DNA from: Candidatus Soleaferrea massiliensis AP7
Lineage (GTDB): Bacteria; Bacillota; Clostridia; Oscillospirales; Ruminococcaceae
Direction of reading: 5' to 3'
DNA: 64,000 nt
NCBI RefSeq assembly: GCF_000820765.1
Contig: NZ_CCYH01000016.1
Coordinates: 1-64,000 of the forward strand
Each line of letters opens with the position of its first letter. Within the stretch, counting starts at the first letter, position 1. This document shows positions 52,695-61,401 of this stretch, in pieces. The notes under the pieces are model-generated. The model was not told the DNA's origin, made no database searches, and saw only the letters and a program-made list of their open reading frames with translations. The translations under genes were made by a program, and so were the position numbers.

Positions 52695-52707
52695 CGAGTG
52701 GGAATAA
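52695..52707 (+). repeat. attR core
   Basis: CGAGTGGGAATAA is identical to the 3' end of guaA. The sequence beyond this point is very AT-rich and is not the ordinary guaA flank type seen elsewhere in the window. Confidence 0.8.
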
Positions 52708-52761
52708 CGTTGCTTGTATTGTGACAAATCTAAATTATAATTAGTATTTAGAGGAGCAAAA

Positions 52762-53853
52762 ATGAATATCGAAAATTTAATTGAAAATGTAGATAGTCAA
52801 ATAATAAAAATAAGGACTAAGAGTTTGGATGTATCATTTAATGAGCTTTATGATATGTATCAAAATCAAGAATTAACCATTTCTCCAGATTATCAAAGAA
52901 TGTTTAGATGGGAAGAAGAGAAACAATCGCGTTTTGTAGAGTCATTAATACTGGAAATGCCAGTACCACCTATTTTCGTAATCGAAACTGATGATGGAAT
53001 TTATGAGTTAATTGATGGGTTACAAAGAATTTCTAGCTATCTTCATTTCAGAGGAGAGAAGCTAGGGAATAGCAAAGATGATTATTTGATTTTGCAGGGG
53101 TGCGATATTGTACCAGACTTAAATGGTTTAAAATTTAATGATTTACCTAAAGCACTCCAGATTAAGTTAAAACGAAGCTTTGTGCGAATGGAAGTTATAA
53201 AAAAAGAGAGTGAAATTGCCTTAAAATATCACATGTTTAAACGTTTAAATACGGGAGGTGAATTATTATCTGCCCAAGAAATAAGGAATTGCACAATAAG
53301 ATTATTAGGATCAAAAGCGATAGATTTTTTAGAAGATTGTAGTCAAAATAATAACTTTAAATCAGTAATAAGCCGAATTGGAGATGACCGTTTCAACATA
53401 CGAGATGACCAAGAGTTGGCATTAAGATTCTTTGCGATAAAAAATGATATTGATAACTATAGGTATCCAGTAACAGAGTATTTAACTAGATATCTTGAAA
53501 AAATGACTAAAGATGAAATTGCTTTTAATTATACAAAAGAACAACATATTTTTAAACATACATTTAAATTTATAAATGATCATTGGGGATGTGATGCGTT
53601 TTCTGGAAAAACTGGAAATGGAACAGTTCGAAATGAGTTTGTTTTATATTATTTTGACGGTATAGCTATTCCTTTAGCTACCATGATTGACGAGATTGAA
53701 AAATCTAATTGTATAGGTAAAATAGTAGAACGTATAAATGATCTTAAGTTTGGAGATGAAATTAAATCTTATAAAACTGGAAGCGTAAATGGAATTAAAA
53801 CTCGAATTCGATTGTTTACGGAGGGAGTGAGAGAAGTACTTGACGGCAAATGA
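52762..53853 (+). CDS. DUF262 (GmrS/ParB-like) family protein
   Basis: This 363-residue protein has a DUF262 N-terminal domain with SPDYQRMFRWEEEKQSRFVESLI (41-63), the Pro-rich MPVPPIFVIE and the catalytic-type loop LIDGLQRISS (83-92), corresponding to DGQQR. These resemble the ParB/Srx-like fold of GmrSD-type modification-dependent endonucleases, which use NTP. The C-terminal half lacks a recognisable HNH (DUF1524) domain. The gene is strikingly AT-rich. It overlaps the following HEPN gene by 14 nt, so the two form a unit. GAGGAG precedes the ATG. It lies 54 nt beyond attR. Confidence 0.85.
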   Translation: MNIENLIENVDSQIIKIRTKSLDVSFNELYDMYQNQELTISPDYQRMFRWEEEKQSRFVESLILEMPVPPIFVIETDDGIYELIDGLQRISSYLHFRGEKLGNSKDDYLILQGCDIVPDLNGLKFNDLPKALQIKLKRSFVRMEVIKKESEIALKYHMFKRLNTGGELLSAQEIRNCTIRLLGSKAIDFLEDCSQNNNFKSVISRIGDDRFNIRDDQELALRFFAIKNDIDNYRYPVTEYLTRYLEKMTKDEIAFNYTKEQHIFKHTFKFINDHWGCDAFSGKTGNGTVRNEFVLYYFDGIAIPLATMIDEIEKSNCIGKIVERINDLKFGDEIKSYKTGSVNGIKTRIRLFTEGVREVLDGK

Positions 53854-54523
53854 GCTGAGAGCAAATCTTGAGACTGAGCTTGCATGGCGTCAAGAAGAAC
53901 TAGCCTTTTTTAAAAACCAATTAAGTAATATTACTGATTCAGAAAAGGAACGTTATAGAAAAAGCTTGGTTCTCATTCTTTATTCACATTTTGAGGGTTA
54001 TGTTAAAATCAGTATACAAACATATATTCAACATCTTAACTCTCTTTTACTCAAACGAAGGGAGGTTAATACCAATCTATTAGTTACAGGAATGCACAAA
54101 GAGTTTCAGGCATATGATAATTTAGATAGAAAATGTGAATGTTTTAAAAGAGAATTACCCGAGGATTCTAAGTTGCATCGTTTTTTTAGAAGAGTTGATT
54201 TAATGGAAAAGATTGAAGAGTTTAAGTTGGAAATATTGTCAATAGATGATCAGATAATAGATATAGGATCAAATTTATGGTATATTGTATTACAAAAAAA
54301 TTTGTATAAAATCGGTTTGCCGGTCGATTTGTTTAAAGAATATAAAAGTGATATCGATGGTTTGGTGAATAGGCGTAATTCAATAGCGCATGGGAATTTT
54401 CGTTCTGGTGTAACAGAACAAGAGTACGAAAAGTGGGAAAGTAAGACAAATATAATTATGGAAGATATTACACGTTGCCTATATGACTATGCTAAGAATA
54501 AAAAATATTTGTCTAGTTATTGA
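53840..54523 (+). CDS. HEPN-fold protein, MAE_28990-like
   Basis: This all-helical protein of 227 residues carries an Rx4H motif near the C-terminus (R179-NSIA-H184 in VNRRNSIAHGNF). That is the catalytic signature of HEPN ribonucleases. An earlier helix contains LVLILYSHFEGYVKISIQTYI, as in HEPN proteins of the MAE_28990/MAE_18760 type, which are found beside DUF262 genes. The start is TTG at 53840 within the end of the DUF262 gene. Composition is as AT-rich as its partner. It is probably the toxic or RNA-cleaving effector of a two-gene defence system (inference). Confidence 0.8.
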   Translation: MTANELRANLETELAWRQEELAFFKNQLSNITDSEKERYRKSLVLILYSHFEGYVKISIQTYIQHLNSLLLKRREVNTNLLVTGMHKEFQAYDNLDRKCECFKRELPEDSKLHRFFRRVDLMEKIEEFKLEILSIDDQIIDIGSNLWYIVLQKNLYKIGLPVDLFKEYKSDIDGLVNRRNSIAHGNFRSGVTEQEYEKWESKTNIIMEDITRCLYDYAKNKKYLSSY

Positions 54524-54609
54524 TGTTGATAATTTAACTACATTTTTTAATAGGATTAATTTCTACATAGTACATATTCTAAACATTAGAATTTTGATAA
54601 GTGTTAAAG

Positions 54610-54643
54610 AGGCAGATATTCTTCCGAATATCTGCCTTTTTTA
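54610..54643 (+). terminator. Terminator of the DUF262-HEPN unit
   Basis: AGGCAGATATTC and GAATATCTGCCT form a 12-bp stem with loop TTCC, followed by six T. Confidence 0.92.
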
Positions 54644-54653
54644 TCTCCACCCA

Positions 54654-54683
54654 TTGACAAAATGGTCGGACTTATTATATAAT
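54654..54683 (+). promoter_or_regulatory. Promoter of the small RHH gene
   Basis: TTGACA (54654) and TATAAT (54678) are both perfect, with an 18-bp spacer. Confidence 0.8.
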
Positions 54684-54716
54684 AATTAATACAGACCTAT
54701 TAAAGGAGGTGTCATT

Positions 54717-54896
54717 CTGTACGTAGGTAAAAAAAGAGGTCCGAAAACTGATAATCCCAAAACTTATAAGGTCACAGTGAAGCTGGATCAAGAGTCAAAA
54801 GACATTCTTGACGGTTACTGTGAACAGGAAGCGGTGTCCATTGCGGAGACCGTAAGGCGCGGGATTAAACGTATGAAGCCTGACCTCAAAAAATGA
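54717..54896 (+). CDS. Small ribbon-helix-helix (CopG-like) protein, CTG start
   Basis: This 59-residue protein reads YVGKKRGPKTDNPKTYKVT, then a strand-helix-helix core (VKLDQESKDILDGYCEQEAVSIAETVRRGIKRM). The pattern matches the widespread small CopG-type proteins of Clostridia that start GRPxxDNPK. There is no ATG, GTG or TTG at the right place. AAAGGAGG is 7 nt before a CTG at 54717 (and 4 nt before an ATT), so a rare start codon is probable. It has its own strong promoter and could be a regulator or antitoxin. No partner toxin follows immediately. Confidence 0.7.
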   Translation: MYVGKKRGPKTDNPKTYKVTVKLDQESKDILDGYCEQEAVSIAETVRRGIKRMKPDLKK

Positions 54897-54962
54897 AGGA
54901 AGCGGCTGCCCCTCACAAAGCAAAGCCACTTCCTAACACCGCAATCATCTAAAAAGATGTTA

Positions 54963-54994
54963 CAGCGTAAATATTATACCATGCGCTGTAATTT
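54963..54994. terminator. Dyad TTACAGCG/CGCTGTAA
   Basis: This is an 8-bp stem with a 16-nt loop between the RHH gene and the next gene, followed by TTTCTTT. A weak terminator is possible. Confidence 0.45.
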
Positions 54995-55036
54995 CTTTCA
55001 AGGGGGTTTGCACGACATTTGAAAGGAAGATATCCT

Positions 55037-55312
55037 ATGACGAACAGCAAAGCATGGAATGAAATTGTGGAAAATTTGATGGAACGCGCGCTCCAAGAGC
55101 ACAAGGAGACGACGGAATACCAGTATTACAGGCAGCGGAGTAGGCATCTGGATGAGATGCTGACCACCAATCTGAGACAGGAGGAACGGGAATTCGTCGA
55201 TGAAATCCTGTTCGAGATCAGTGCAAGCTACGAGCGCCAGATGGAGGTGCTCTACCGCCGCGGCATGCAGGACGCCGTCTGGATGCTGAGAAACCTCTGG
55301 ATGCCCGTTTAA
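55037..55312 (+). CDS. Small hypothetical helical protein
   Basis: This 91-residue, highly charged and probably all-helical protein contains ENLMERALQEHKETTEYQYYRQRSRHLDEML, ReeREFVDEILFEISASYERQME and MQDAVWMLRNL. Small proteins with this pattern occur in many Clostridial genomes, but I cannot assign a function. AAAGGAAG lies 7 nt before the ATG at 55037. A terminator follows. Confidence 0.75.
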   Translation: MTNSKAWNEIVENLMERALQEHKETTEYQYYRQRSRHLDEMLTTNLRQEEREFVDEILFEISASYERQMEVLYRRGMQDAVWMLRNLWMPV

Positions 55313-55376
55313 CCCATCGCATCAGCTCGGCGGATGCCGCCATAAATCTCCCGCGCGTAACTTTCAGCCATATCAG

Positions 55377-55421
55377 AAAACCCGCATTCCGGCAGTTCTG
55401 CCGGAATGCGGGTTTTTTATC
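55377..55421. terminator. Long terminator hairpin
   Basis: AAAACCCGCATTCCGGCA and TGCCGGAATGCGGGTTTT form an 18-bp perfect stem, then TTT. It works for the small gene (plus) and possibly the kinase (minus). Confidence 0.9.
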
Positions 55422-55575
55422 GATTCAGCTGATCCGCAGGACCGCCCGAATATCCTGGAGATGCGGTGCGGACCTTGCGGAACTGCCGGACAGGGGATTC
55501 CCTGTGACTTTGTATTCCGCTTTTTTGGAAGGAAGAACATCTTGGCCTATGTATCACAGGAAACGGCATATGAAT

Positions 55576-58359
55576 CTAGGCATCGTCCTGCCCATTCCGA
55601 TTTCGAAGGTGGCTTCCGATCACCTCATAGAGCTGGTCGATCTCAAACGGCTTCGGGATGAATCCGTTCATGCCGGCATTCATGGCCTTGTCCTGATCCT
55701 CCTTGAAGGTGTTGGCGGTCATCGCGACAATCGGGATCGTTTCAGCGTCGGGATGGCCGCAGCAGCGGATTTCCCCGGTCGCCGAAAGTCCGTCCATGAC
55801 CGGCATCTGGATGTCCATCAGAATCAGGTCATAATACCCGGCGGCATGCTCTGTAAACATTTCGACGGCAATCCGGCCGTTGGCGGCGCGTTCGATCTTG
55901 ACACCCTCGGTTTCCAGCATATAGGAGACGATTTCGGCATTCAGGTCGTTGTCCTCCGCCAGCAGAATCCTTGTGCCTTCGAAGCTGCAGGAGATTTCGG
56001 AGGATGCCTGCTCTTCAAATGGCTCAGCCACTGGCAGCCAGACGCTGAAATAGAACAAAGAGCCTTCGCCCAGAGTGCTGTCAACGGAAAGCTCCCCGCC
56101 CATCAGCCGCACTAGGTTGCTGCTGATGGCAAGTCCCAGCCCGGTACCCGGCTGTCCGGTTTTGCTGGTGCCGGAGCCCTGCTCGAAGGACTGGAAGATG
56201 CGCTCCAGATCCTTTTGATCGATGCCGGTTCCATTATCCTTCACACTGAAGAACAGTTTGGCCTGTGTGTCGTCCGATTCGAGCTCCTTGAGTGTCAATA
56301 CAATTTCTCCATCCGGTCCTGTAAACTTGACGGCATTGGACAGCAGGTTGAGCACCACCTGCTTGATGCGCAGCCCGTCGCCCAAAAAGCATTCGTGCTG
56401 AAGCTCGCACTGGATGATCAGGTGAAGCTTCTGCTTTTCGGTCTGCACGCGGATCATGCTTTCCACATCCTCGATGAGTGTGCGGGGCTTAAACGGCGCG
56501 GGCAGAAGCTGCATCTTGCTGCTTTCAATTTTGGACATATCCAGAATGTCGTTGACCAGAGACAGCAGGAACTGTGAAGAGGACTTAATCTCCTCCAGAT
56601 GTTTCTGGAGTGCCGGCGGCGCGTCCTGGGAACGCAGTGCCACCTGTGTCAGCCCGATGATCGCATTCATCGGCGTCCGGATTTCATGCGACATCCGTGA
56701 CAGGAATTCTGATTTTGCCTTGTTGGATTCCTCGGCTTTTTCGAGCTGGAGCTGCATCACGCGGCTCTTCATCTTAAACCTGCTGAACAGCAGGAACACC
56801 AGCGCGGCTAAGAAAAGAAAAGCGCCTAAGATCGCGATGAAGGCGACCGGGTTGGAATAGATGATGGACTTGAGACTCATCGTCGATTCGCCCATCGATG
56901 TCATGTTGCGGGAGACAATGCTGTCCATCTCTGAGGCGGGGATACTGTTGATCGCCTTGCTGAGGATGGAGAAGAGCTGCACATCCACCGGCTTCGGCAC
57001 GGCGATGGACACCTCGCTTTTGGTGGAAGCGGTGGCGACGATGGTCACCTGCGTGTAAAAGTTCCGGTAATACAGCTCCTCGACAAAGGAAGACGGAATG
57101 AAGGTGACGTCCGCCTCGCCCTTCTCAACGGCATTGAGACAATCGGCAGGGGTCGGATAATAGCGGACCTCCCTTGGCGTGATTCCATCCGGAACGTTTC
57201 GGCCCGCAACACAGGCCAGAATGATGTCGTCGGATGGATATTGCGAAGCTTTGTTCTTGAGGATGACATCATCCAGGCTGAGATAATTTTTGGTCAGGAC
57301 CATATCTATATTCTGCGCCAAATATTCTTCATCCAGGAAGGAGCCGATAATGTCCGCCTTTCCCGAGACTGCCAGGTCAAGCATTTCCTGATAGCTGTTG
57401 GCGTATACAAATTCAAACTGCAGGCCTGTCTGCTGTGAAATGAGCGCAAAGGTGTCCTGACAGATTCCTTTTTGCTTCCCTTTTTTGATGTAGCTCAGCG
57501 GATACCGGTCATTCATCAACGCAACCCGCACCGGTTCCGCCTTTTCGATATACGCACGGTCCTCGTCCGAGAGCGTGATGGTGTTGTCATAGTAATCCGG
57601 GAAATATTTGGCCTGTGTCTCCAAAGCGAAGTTTGGATTCGCCGTATAGATGTTCGTGATGGCGTCGTCCAGCTGCTGGCAGATTTGGGTGTGTTCAAGA
57701 TATGCGGCGATATAGTACGGTTCGCCGCCGAGCTGTACTGCGACCGAACGGTTTTCTGTCAGATAGGAGTTTCCGCCCAGCAGCGCGTCGATTTCACCAT
57801 TGTCCAGTGCTCTGCCCAATTCGTCGGGATCAGCAAAGGAGCGCAGTTCACAGGAAATACTGTTGAAGGATAAAAAATATTCGAACTGCTTGATTTTATT
57901 GACCGCATTTTTAAATACCCCAATGGTTTTGCCCTTTAAGGTGCCCACATCAAAGCTCTGGATGCTGGTGTCGTCGCTGCGCTTGATCAAAAGGGAGGTT
58001 GTACTTCCAATGCTGTAACGCGGATAGAAATAAAAATCCGTATACGATTCTACATAGTACATACCAGCCATGAGGTCAAGCTGTCCAACCTTCAGCATGT
58101 CCATCAGTGTCTGTGCGTCGTCATCGATGAATTCATATTCCCATCCGGTGTATTTGGCGATTTCCACAAGCCAGTCGTAGAATACGCCGCTGCGTGTGCC
58201 GTCCTCATGGGTTTCGCTGAATCCCGGGTTTTGCGGAAAAGCCACCCTGACGACCGGATGCTTTTCTTCGGCTGCATATACGGGCGTCCAGCTGAACAGG
58301 CTGAGCAGGAGCGAAAGCAGTATTGTCCGCAGAACCGCTCGTTTTACACCTTGCTTCAT
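55576..58359 (-). CDS. Hybrid histidine kinase with two periplasmic-binding-like sensor domains
   Basis: This 927-residue BvgS/EvgS-like kinase has a signal/TM segment at the N-terminus. Two tandem SBP_bac_3 solute-binding domains follow (about 35-270 and 275-500; HPVVRVAFPQNPGFSE and EPVRVALMNDRYPLSYIKKGK open them). Next come a TM near 525 (VAFIAILGAFLFLAALVFLL), HisKA with SEFLSRMSHEIRTPMNAIIG, HATPase_c with GTGIDQKDLERIFQSFEQG, and a C-terminal receiver with ILLAEDND and LILMDIQMPVMDG. The extracytoplasmic domains suggest sensing of an amino acid or other small solute. It is the last gene of an Hpt-kinase-kinase cluster; GGAGG precedes the ATG. Confidence 0.93.
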   Translation of the reverse strand: MKQGVKRAVLRTILLSLLLSLFSWTPVYAAEEKHPVVRVAFPQNPGFSETHEDGTRSGVFYDWLVEIAKYTGWEYEFIDDDAQTLMDMLKVGQLDLMAGMYYVESYTDFYFYPRYSIGSTTSLLIKRSDDTSIQSFDVGTLKGKTIGVFKNAVNKIKQFEYFLSFNSISCELRSFADPDELGRALDNGEIDALLGGNSYLTENRSVAVQLGGEPYYIAAYLEHTQICQQLDDAITNIYTANPNFALETQAKYFPDYYDNTITLSDEDRAYIEKAEPVRVALMNDRYPLSYIKKGKQKGICQDTFALISQQTGLQFEFVYANSYQEMLDLAVSGKADIIGSFLDEEYLAQNIDMVLTKNYLSLDDVILKNKASQYPSDDIILACVAGRNVPDGITPREVRYYPTPADCLNAVEKGEADVTFIPSSFVEELYYRNFYTQVTIVATASTKSEVSIAVPKPVDVQLFSILSKAINSIPASEMDSIVSRNMTSMGESTMSLKSIIYSNPVAFIAILGAFLFLAALVFLLFSRFKMKSRVMQLQLEKAEESNKAKSEFLSRMSHEIRTPMNAIIGLTQVALRSQDAPPALQKHLEEIKSSSQFLLSLVNDILDMSKIESSKMQLLPAPFKPRTLIEDVESMIRVQTEKQKLHLIIQCELQHECFLGDGLRIKQVVLNLLSNAVKFTGPDGEIVLTLKELESDDTQAKLFFSVKDNGTGIDQKDLERIFQSFEQGSGTSKTGQPGTGLGLAISSNLVRLMGGELSVDSTLGEGSLFYFSVWLPVAEPFEEQASSEISCSFEGTRILLAEDNDLNAEIVSYMLETEGVKIERAANGRIAVEMFTEHAAGYYDLILMDIQMPVMDGLSATGEIRCCGHPDAETIPIVAMTANTFKEDQDKAMNAGMNGFIPKPFEIDQLYEVIGSHLRNRNGQDDA

Positions 58360-58415
58360 GATCTACCTCCTATGCACACGCTGTGCTTCGTCTTTTTGTC
58401 TTCTGCAGGGGACGG

Positions 58416-60710
58416 TTATCTGTCATCGGCAGCCTGGTTCGTATCGGTGTTTCCGTCCAAATATTGCTGCAGGATGCTTCGAATCTTTTCCATGCCGACG
58501 GGCTTGGTGATATAGGCGTCCATGCCGGCCGCATAGGCCGAATCGATATCCTCCACAAATGCGTTCGCCGACATGGCGACGATCGGCGTATGCACCCTTC
58601 CCTGGGCGTGCTCGAGCTGTCGGATCTGCCGTGTCGCTTCATAACCGTTCATCTGCGGCATCTGGATATCCATAAAGATCAGCTTGTAGTACCCGTTCGT
58701 CGCATTCTTTACCATTTCGGCGGCTTCGCGCCCATTCCAGGCTTTTTCCACTGAACAGCCGCAGCGTTTGATAAATTCTTCTGCAATTTCCATATTCATC
58801 TGGTTGTCCTCCACCAGAAGCACACGGCCGTCCAGCGGGCTGTCAGCAGAATCCGCGGCTTTCGCTGACGGCTCGGATTGTTCACGAAAAACGATGTCAT
58901 GCATGACATGGTAAAGGCGCGACTTGAACAGCGGTTTTGCCAGGAATGCATTCACGCCCGCCTGCTTCGCCTCGTCCTCTATTTCAGTCCAATCGTATGC
59001 GGTCAGGATGATAATCGGGGTTTCAGCGCCCACGATGCTCCGGATGCGCCGTGTAGTTTCCAGCCCGTCCATGCCCGGCATCTTCCAGTCAATGATGATG
59101 GAATGGAAATTCCGATGAATCCGATGCGCTTCGGAAACCTTTTCCACAGCCAGCGCTCCGCTGAGCACCCATTCGCTGTTCATGCCGATCTCCGCAAGCA
59201 GTCCGGTGGTATTTTCACAGACATCCTGGTCATCGTCAACGACCAGGCAGCGCAGTTCCTGCAAAGCGCTGAAGTCGATGAGTTCCTCCTCGGTTTTCTG
59301 CAGCTTCAGATGGAGGGTAATCTGGAAGCGCGTACCCTTTCCCAGTTCGCTTTGAACGGCGATCTGCCCGTTCATCATGTCCACAATGCTTTTGGTGATG
59401 GCCATTCCCAGACCGGTGCCCTCAATTTTGCTGTTGGTGGAGGTCTGTACACGTTCAAACGGTTCGTACAGCCTTTCCAGAAACGCTTCGGACATGCCGA
59501 TTCCGGTATCGCTGATGACAAACTGGTAGGTTCCATAGCCTTTGTGCTGCGGCGGAAGCTCGCAGATTTTTACATGTACGCTGCCGCCCGATGGCGTGAA
59601 TTTGATGGCGTTGCCCATGATATTCAGCAGAATCTGGTTGATACGCAGCGTGTCGCCGATTACCCGCTCATGCTCGATGTTGCTGATGCTGATGTCGAAA
59701 TCCAGTTCTTTCGACTTTGCCTGCGGCTGAACGATGGTCACGAAACTGTGGACAAGCTCCGGCAGGATAAATTCTTCATTGTTGAGCGCAATTTTTCCGC
59801 TTTCGATCTTGCTCATATCCAACACATCGTTGATCAGGCCGAGCAGGTGCTTGGAGGAAATAGCGATCTTATTCAAACAATCCTTCACCTTGGAAGGTTC
59901 CTCGAGATGCATCCCCGCGATGGCTGTCATACCAATGATCGCGTTCATCGGTGTGCGGATGTCGTGGGACATATTGGACAAAAATTGTGATTTCGCCGTG
60001 TTTGCGCTCTGCGCGGATTCCAATGCGCTGGCAAGCGCGTTGCGCATCTCCTCCTCATGCTCGCTTTTGCATTTGAGAATATACAGGTAAACGCCCAGCG
60101 AAACGATGACGGCCAACGTCAGTACGGTCGAGAGAATGATCGTGTTGAGACGGGAATCCAGCGCGAAGTTTTTAAACGCTGCAAATGTCGTCCTGGAACC
60201 GTCGATCATGGAGCTGGTCAGCTGATTCATTTCATCGAGCTTCGGTTCTATATTTTCTTTAAAAAAGGAGGATGTGTCCTCGCTGGTGAACGCGGGGTCC
60301 TGACAGAGGACGAGCAGCTTGTTCTGCTCATCCCGCAGGGAATCGTACAGTTCGCTCAGGCGCAAAGCGTCTTCGGGAGAATGGATATATTTCTCAACAA
60401 TGAAATCGAGGTTGTCCCGGACTTCCCCGTCGATGGATTCATAATGCTGGTGTACGGTATTGATCATCTCGGGGGTGTGCGAATAGACCAGCCGTTCCGG
60501 CAGGATGCGCAGCTGGGCGAGATAGGTGTCCACCTCGCCTACGGAGATGGCGACCGGATAGGGATGATCGCCGATCATCTCCACCTGGCTTGAAATGGTA
60601 TTGGTGTTCACGATGGTGATGATGTAAAAAACGATCAGAAGTGCCAGCAACAAAACTGCGGTCCATCTGGAGAGTTTTTTTGTATTCTTTTTAATTCTTT
60701 CTTTTAACAA
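58416..60710 (-). CDS. Hybrid histidine kinase with two receiver domains
   Basis: This 764-residue kinase has two TMs (near 18-36 and 190-212) flanking an extracytoplasmic helical sensor of about 150 residues. HisKA contains SQFLSNMSHDIRTPMNAIIG. HATPase_c contains SDTGIGMSEAFLERLYEPFERV and GTGLGMAITKSIV. Receiver 1 (CLVVDDDQDVCEN, IIIDWKMPGMDG) and receiver 2 (VLLVEDNQMNMEIA, LIFMDIQMPQMNG) follow. The start is TTG at 60710, 8 nt after AAGGAAGG; the frame upstream to 60791 lacks a ribosome site. It lies between the Hpt gene and the second kinase, making a phosphorelay whose output regulator is elsewhere. Confidence 0.93.
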   Translation of the reverse strand: MLKERIKKNTKKLSRWTAVLLLALLIVFYIITIVNTNTISSQVEMIGDHPYPVAISVGEVDTYLAQLRILPERLVYSHTPEMINTVHQHYESIDGEVRDNLDFIVEKYIHSPEDALRLSELYDSLRDEQNKLLVLCQDPAFTSEDTSSFFKENIEPKLDEMNQLTSSMIDGSRTTFAAFKNFALDSRLNTIILSTVLTLAVIVSLGVYLYILKCKSEHEEEMRNALASALESAQSANTAKSQFLSNMSHDIRTPMNAIIGMTAIAGMHLEEPSKVKDCLNKIAISSKHLLGLINDVLDMSKIESGKIALNNEEFILPELVHSFVTIVQPQAKSKELDFDISISNIEHERVIGDTLRINQILLNIMGNAIKFTPSGGSVHVKICELPPQHKGYGTYQFVISDTGIGMSEAFLERLYEPFERVQTSTNSKIEGTGLGMAITKSIVDMMNGQIAVQSELGKGTRFQITLHLKLQKTEEELIDFSALQELRCLVVDDDQDVCENTTGLLAEIGMNSEWVLSGALAVEKVSEAHRIHRNFHSIIIDWKMPGMDGLETTRRIRSIVGAETPIIILTAYDWTEIEDEAKQAGVNAFLAKPLFKSRLYHVMHDIVFREQSEPSAKAADSADSPLDGRVLLVEDNQMNMEIAEEFIKRCGCSVEKAWNGREAAEMVKNATNGYYKLIFMDIQMPQMNGYEATRQIRQLEHAQGRVHTPIVAMSANAFVEDIDSAYAAGMDAYITKPVGMEKIRSILQQYLDGNTDTNQAADDR

Positions 60711-60845
60711 ACAAGCACCCTTCCTTCCTGATGTTGTGCTGATATCCACTTGAATGAATCTTGCTGTGCTGTTGGTTTCCCAATGATCCATGGAGAAATG
60801 GGGAATTCAGCCGCGATCGCTTTTTTCTCCTTGCCTGAGACATAA

Positions 60846-60884
60846 AAATAACCGGTAGGCATATGATCCGCCGGTTATACTTCC
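60846..60884 (-). terminator. Hairpin between the Hpt gene and the hybrid kinase
   Basis: On the minus strand ATAACCGG and CCGGTTAT flank a 15-nt loop and are followed by TTTT. It may separate the Hpt transcript from the kinases. Confidence 0.6.
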
Positions 60885-61050
60885 ATGCTCCAAAAGACTG
60901 GGCCGCTCAGCAATCAAGACGATATATCACGTAAATACAATGATTGAATCATAACGATTGGCATTGTCCTAGTTCCAGACTGCCGAAAAAATTTTAGAAC
61001 AACGAAATGTGCACGCCGCCCGGAAAATAGAACCCGATGCCAGCTGCTGT

Positions 61051-61401
61051 TTACCGAATCCGATGGATTCCATCCATGACGGCATCATATTCCTGTTTTA
61101 CTGTTTCAAAACCCTGCCGGATTTCCTCATATCTGCTTTGACGGATGTACAAGACCAGCTCCGAACAGGCTGCCTGAAGCCTGTCAAAGCCCAAATTCCC
61201 GGAAACCCCCTTCAGCGTGTGCGCGTAACCCTCAATTTCAGCGAAGCTGAAGGTTTGGACTGCTTCTGATAAATTCTGGAAAGCGGGGTCGCCGGCAAAA
61301 TACAGGACAAACTTTTCAAGCATGCCTTCGTCATTTCCAAAGCGGTTCAGGACGGCTTCATAATCCGATTCAATTCTTTCATACAATTCCTCAAGCTTCA
61401 T
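61051..61401 (-). CDS. Histidine phosphotransfer (Hpt) protein
   Basis: This 116-residue four-helix protein has the phosphoacceptor His in YAHTLKGVSGNLGFDRL (near residue 61). GMLEKFVLYF and CSELVLYIRQSRYEEIRQGFETVKQEY form the other helices. It passes phosphoryl groups between receiver domains and so links the two hybrid kinases next to it. GAGAGGAACAACT precedes the ATG. Confidence 0.92.
   Translation of the reverse strand: MKLEELYERIESDYEAVLNRFGNDEGMLEKFVLYFAGDPAFQNLSEAVQTFSFAEIEGYAHTLKGVSGNLGFDRLQAACSELVLYIRQSRYEEIRQGFETVKQEYDAVMDGIHRIR

Larger units (their letters stand above)
45104..52707. mobile_element. Integrative mobilizable element in guaA, 7.6 kb
   Basis: The element is bounded by 13-bp direct repeats. 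It contains, in order: an XRE repressor (minus), an excisionase-like gene, a tyrosine integrase, a MobC-like gene, a RepA-like ATPase, a MobV relaxase, and the cargo arsR-arsP-thioredoxin. It encodes a relaxase but no type IV secretion genes, so it would be mobilised by a helper. guaA is a known integration target of islands in several bacteria. Confidence 0.85.
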
